Shown here: in pieces, positions 60,259 to 64,000 of the stretch | How the letters are laid out: the number at the start of each line of letters is the position of its first letter | How positions within the stretch are numbered: the stretch's first letter is position 1 | Assembly: GCA_030490835.1 (NCBI GenBank) | Contig: CM059973.1 | Location: 50,844,008 to 50,908,007, forward strand | DNA from: Annona cherimola | Taxonomy: Eukaryota; Streptophyta; Magnoliopsida; Magnoliales; Annonaceae | DNA length: 64,000 nt | Direction: 5' to 3' | Notes under the pieces: generated by a model | What the model was told of the DNA's origin: nothing | The model's database searches: none | Seen by the model: only the letters and a program-made list of their open reading frames with translations | Translations under genes and position numbers: made by a program

Positions 60259-60360
60259 TTGTTCACTGTTCATAGTTACTATTCTAAATCACTATTCATG
60301 ATTACTGTAGCAGATTATTGTAGTAGGTTACTGTTCACAACGTCGAAAGTTATTGTTCCT
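60259..60360 (-). repeat. TACTGTTCA motif group in the mosaic LTR
   Basis: Variants of TTACTGTTCA and ACTGTAG, partly decayed, at the D-type position. Confidence 0.6.
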
Positions 60361-60964
60361 GGGTTCCAAAAATTGACTTTTTCCAAAAATAAAATATGTC
60401 ATGACATAGCTTATGTTTAGTATATCATGGAAAAATTCATGAATTTTGAATTTATTATCATTAACTTGGCTAATTAAATCTTTTTCTCCATATACTAAAA
60501 TTCATCATAATTTCACTTAAGCATAATCCTTAAATTCAAAAATCATGAGATTAATATATCATCATTCCAACATCATAACTATCATAAAAATTCATCCTAA
60601 ATCATCATTTAGCAATATTGGAGCATTATTTACTCATTTTATGCATGATTTTCCCGAATGCTTTATCCTCGCTCCAAAGTTTTGATGTTTTGACATAATT
60701 CCAATTAAGCAGCATAACTATACTTATTTTCTTATGCATAGGCATTATCTAAGCATGGTTTTACCCTACTTAACATCCAAAAAAAATTTCGAAAGAATCC
60801 CCTTACCTAGAGTGAAGATATCCTTCCTCCTTTCTCACTTTCTCTCTCTTCCCTTCTTTCCTTCCTTCCTCTTTTGCCTAAAACGTGGGTGGGGGTGAGA
60901 TTTTGAGCCTTTACTGAAGCTTGGAATGGCTTGGGGTGTGAACTTTGTTCAAGCCCTTCACCCC

Positions 60965-60972
60965 TATTTATA
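60965..60972 (-). promoter_or_regulatory. TATA box of the mosaic LTR
   Basis: TATAAATA on the minus strand. Same motif as at 32571. Confidence 0.5.
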
Positions 60973-63363
60973 GTATCCCAAATTTCATGAAATTGCATTC
61001 TACCCCCTTGAAATTTGGATTAAATTCCAAATACATCATTTCCATGTCATTTCCTAGCAATTTCTCCTTATCCTAGGTGGAAAATTGCTGGCCACAAGTT
61101 TTCATTGCTGATCCATCCATTAATTGCTTGATTTCCATCAAAAGGTGTGATTAATCTTAACCGTTGATCATCCATGATCAATCCAATCTCAGCCGTTGAT
61201 TTAATCACAAATTTCCATGCATGGCATGGAGCCTTGTGCAACCCTATTCACGTCCACTGTAGCATGCACTATTTAATGCATTTGGTCTTTTATGAAAATG
61301 CATTTTTATTCCAAATCAATCTCATCCATCCATCTCAAGATAATCATCAATCTCAACCGTTGATTTGGACACAAAATCCAAGCCATAGCTGACGCCCAAG
61401 CCTCCCTTGGATTTTGCGCTGATTTGCATTTAATGATATTTAATTAAATTAATCAAAAGTCAATCCTTTCACTAATGAAAAGGCAAAGATGCTTTTTGAT
61501 CCTCAAATGACGTTTAATCTTGACCCTTAATCCATGATTTTTAATAGATCTTGGATCACTCATCATGTTCATCATAAGATTTTGGCCATCCTTAAAAAAT
61601 TTCACCTCAATCCGACGTCTGGATTGCAAATTATAAATTTTTCTTCATTTTTTCTTCAAAATCACCCTTAAATCCGAAAATTATTAAAAAATTCTAAAAG
61701 CATCACTATTCCTCTTTTGTCTTTTAGTGGGAAGCTTTCTTTTTCGTCTTTTATGATTAAGTTAATCCAAAGTGATTAACTTAACATATTCTTTAATTCC
61801 ATATTTACTATTCACGTTTCACTATTCATCCGAATTAACATTCCATAATTAGCTATTTAATCCTCTAATTCCATATATTGCAAAAATATCATCAATATAT
61901 TTCATATAAAGATTAATATATTACCTAGGGTTTATAACCCTAGGGTTTCATACATGGTCCTAAAATTGGGGTTTCACAATAATCGACTTCAGAAGATCAA
62001 ATCGTTCCAGCGCTGAATTTGGACTCGGAGACAGGTGAAGTTGCAGTTGAAGTCGACTCCACCTGCAACTTGGGTGAAATCGCATTCCCAAGTCGACTCC
62101 GTAATGCGACTTGAGTGAAGTTCAACCTCAAGTCGACCCAAGCATCTGACTTAAGTCAAGCTGAAGACCAAGACAGTCCATACAAGCAAATGGCCATGAT
62201 AGAATCTTTCAAGGTGAAATAATATTAAAGGAAAAACTATGAACTATATATTTGGACCTTAAATTCAAGGAAGGCAAATCATTTTAGATCAAGGCCACAA
62301 GGATAAACTACTCAAGAGGAGAAGAATATGTCAAGTCTCAAGACTAAACATTGAAAATCAAGGGCATCAATTGAAAAACAAGATATGAGATGAAAATGAA
62401 GCATCAAGGATCACTCTCAAGAAATCCAAGTTCCAATATATGCACATGGCCGGTGAAGTCGCATCCGAAGTCAACTCCAGCAACGACTTGGGTCAGGTCC
62501 AAGACCAAGTCGACCTGAGATGGAACTTGAACTGAACACTGAAGACTAAAGTCGCAACCGAAGTCGACTCCAGTTTGCGACTTAGGTGAAGTCGCATCCG
62601 AAGTCGACTCCACATGCGACTTGGTTCGCAATGGTCGGAAAAATTCGAATGTTGGCGCATTAAATGCGAGCCACCTACCACCAAACGTTCGAATTTACTA
62701 CACCATTCTAAAAGAGCATTCAAGAGAACGTGCTAGAGCTTAGAGAAGCATTCGTTGAGTTTACCTTCCACCCTCTCTAGCAATAAAGTGATCTACACCA
62801 ACTTCAAGTGAAGAACTTTGCTCCAATTTTCTGAAAGCATCATTATTGATCATTCCATTCTCTTGAGAAGTTCTTCCACGAGCTGAAAACTGCCTACACA
62901 AACTTGTAAAGTGTAGTTTCTTCTGTTTGATTCATTGTTTGTATTTAACACTTGGTTTGATATTGGAAATCGAAACTAAGTGAAGGTAAAGTAGTGTTGT
63001 GACTTGAGTGTGACTCGTCACCTACTTGTGTTGTATTTGTGCAAGCTCCCTAGAGCTGAAATCTAAAAGAGAGCTACTGCTCTACTTATATTTGAGAATC
63101 CAATAGTGGAACTCAAGCACAACGGGTGTGATCTTGAAAGAGTGGAATAGGGAAGGTTGCCTGAACCATTATAAAAATTGTGTCTATTGTTGTGGCTTGC
63201 TCAACTGCTTTTATTTCTTTATTTCTCTCTATATTCTCTACTTGTTTCATTAAGGGGATTAAATTAAAAAGGGAGAAAGTTTCTGTTTGAGTAAAATTTT
63301 AAAATACCCAATTCACCCCTCCCCTCTTGGGATTGTTGCCATAAACTTGGGACCAACAAACCT

Positions 63364-64000
63364 CTCCTGTGACTTGGGTGAAATCACACATGAAATTAAC
63401 CTCGATTGCAAATTTAGGTAGAATTTAATGAAGAAAAAGTTTTGGAATTTGAAGCCGAAAAGCCAAGTTAACCTCAAAATCTCGACTTTTGTTTGAAGTC
63501 TCTCTTCAAAGTCGACTTCACATGCAAATTAAAAGAAGTTGAACCAAGAGTTGATCTTACCTGCCGCTTGGAGTGAGATCAAACTCAATGAAGATTTTAG
63601 AATTTTTAGAACATGAAGTCATAGAGCCAAGTAGACTTTATTTTGCAACTTAGGTGAAGTTGTACCCCAAGTCCACCTCAACCACGACTCAAAGCAAAGC
63701 TCACTTGGTATAGTTTTTAGAATTTTTGGAACATGAAGTCGCAAAGCTGAGTCGACCTTCAAGTCGACTTCATAAGCAACTTCAAGTTGGAAAGTCAGCT
63801 AGGCATCAAAAGAGCAAGAATAATAACGTGAAGTAACTTCCGACATTGACCCTATAGTGCAACCTGAGTGAAGTTACACCCAAATTGACATTAATTGTGA
63901 CTTCGAGAAAAACTGAAGGTGAAATCAACTTCGAAATTTTTAAAAAATGAAGTCTTAGCTCAAAGTTGATCTCAACATGCGACTTCATTGTGAAGTCGTA
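63364..64000. repeat. Diverged AAGTCGACTT-type repeat region
   Basis: Units such as GAAGTCGCAAAGCTGAGTCG, ACTTAGGTGAAGTTG and GACTTCAT recur irregularly to the window edge. They are more decayed than in the copia LTRs, and similar to 58245-58396. This is probably the older copy that received the solo LTR. Confidence 0.6.

Larger units (their letters stand above)
58727..61978 (-). mobile_element. Solo gypsy LTR, D/A/D mosaic (3.25 kb)
   Basis: It begins TGTGGCGGCCCGAACTGG, ends GGGGTTTCACA. Target duplication ACAAT/ATAAT (4 of 5). The outer parts follow LTR D (compare 46771-49724). The segment of about 59840-60180, including a 44-nt cassette (59852-59895), follows LTR A. It has a TATA-like site at 60965-60972 and a TACTGTTCA group at 60259-60360. 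Confidence 0.9.
58402..63358 (+). mobile_element. Copia solo LTR, plus strand, split by a gypsy LTR
   Basis: It starts TGTAGGAATTAAAGG, ends GGGACCAACA and has perfect AACCT duplications. Without the nested LTR it is about 1.7 kb, near the size of the copia LTRs at 40.7 and 51.2 kb, with the same AAGTCGACTT array and the same CCCAATTCACCCCTCCCCTC end. No internal region, so it is a solo LTR. Confidence 0.92.

Overview
The window is transposon-dense intergenic DNA from a flowering plant, probably one with a large genome. The evidence is nested Ty3/gypsy and Ty1/copia elements, a hAT transposon with a plant-type transposase, a copia primer site matching plant initiator-tRNA-Met, and a captured first exon of a plant SCAR/WAVE gene. 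I found no complete host gene, rRNA, tRNA or CRISPR. The species cannot be named from the sequence.

Layout. (1) 1-12322 is a stack of insertions. A long-LTR gypsy remnant (gag and protease, with RT/RNaseH/integrase deleted) is split by a 4.4 kb hAT element (2272-6655) that carries a full-length transposase. The remnant lies in one LTR (7434-9119), which lies in another (9120-12322). (2) 12323-15018 is AT-rich with weak LTR-like traits. (3) 15024-26826 is a three-level nest in which every level has a perfect 5-bp target duplication. The outermost level is an unusual LTR element whose body is a long hairpin. (4) 26838-28397 is a non-autonomous hAT with a perfect 8-bp duplication. It carries the 5' part of a SCAR/WAVE gene and has the same ends as the autonomous hAT in (1). 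(5) 28688-34391 holds two more long gypsy LTRs. (6) 34397-40704 is unclassified repeats, one anonymous open frame and two foldback MITE-like elements. (7) 40705-56240 is a decayed Sirevirus-type copia element on the minus strand: two LTRs, primer site, gag, protease, integrase, RNaseH, env-like ORF and polypurine tract. Two solo gypsy LTRs have inserted into it. (8) 58402-63358 is a copia solo LTR, again split by a gypsy LTR.

The gypsy LTRs fall into at least four subfamilies (called A-D here). They share the last ~100 bp but differ elsewhere, and some copies are mosaics. In seven copies from all the subfamilies I see the same splice-signal layout: a GA-rich leader ending in a 5' splice site (in six of the seven), then a 39-, 44- or 46-nt exon-like cassette with an AG before it and a GTAAGC-type donor after it, then a further acceptor-like site. 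This conserved layout, the hairpin LTR and the gene-capturing hAT are the most interesting items.

Boundaries given with target duplications are firm. Lineage names and subfamily labels are inference.
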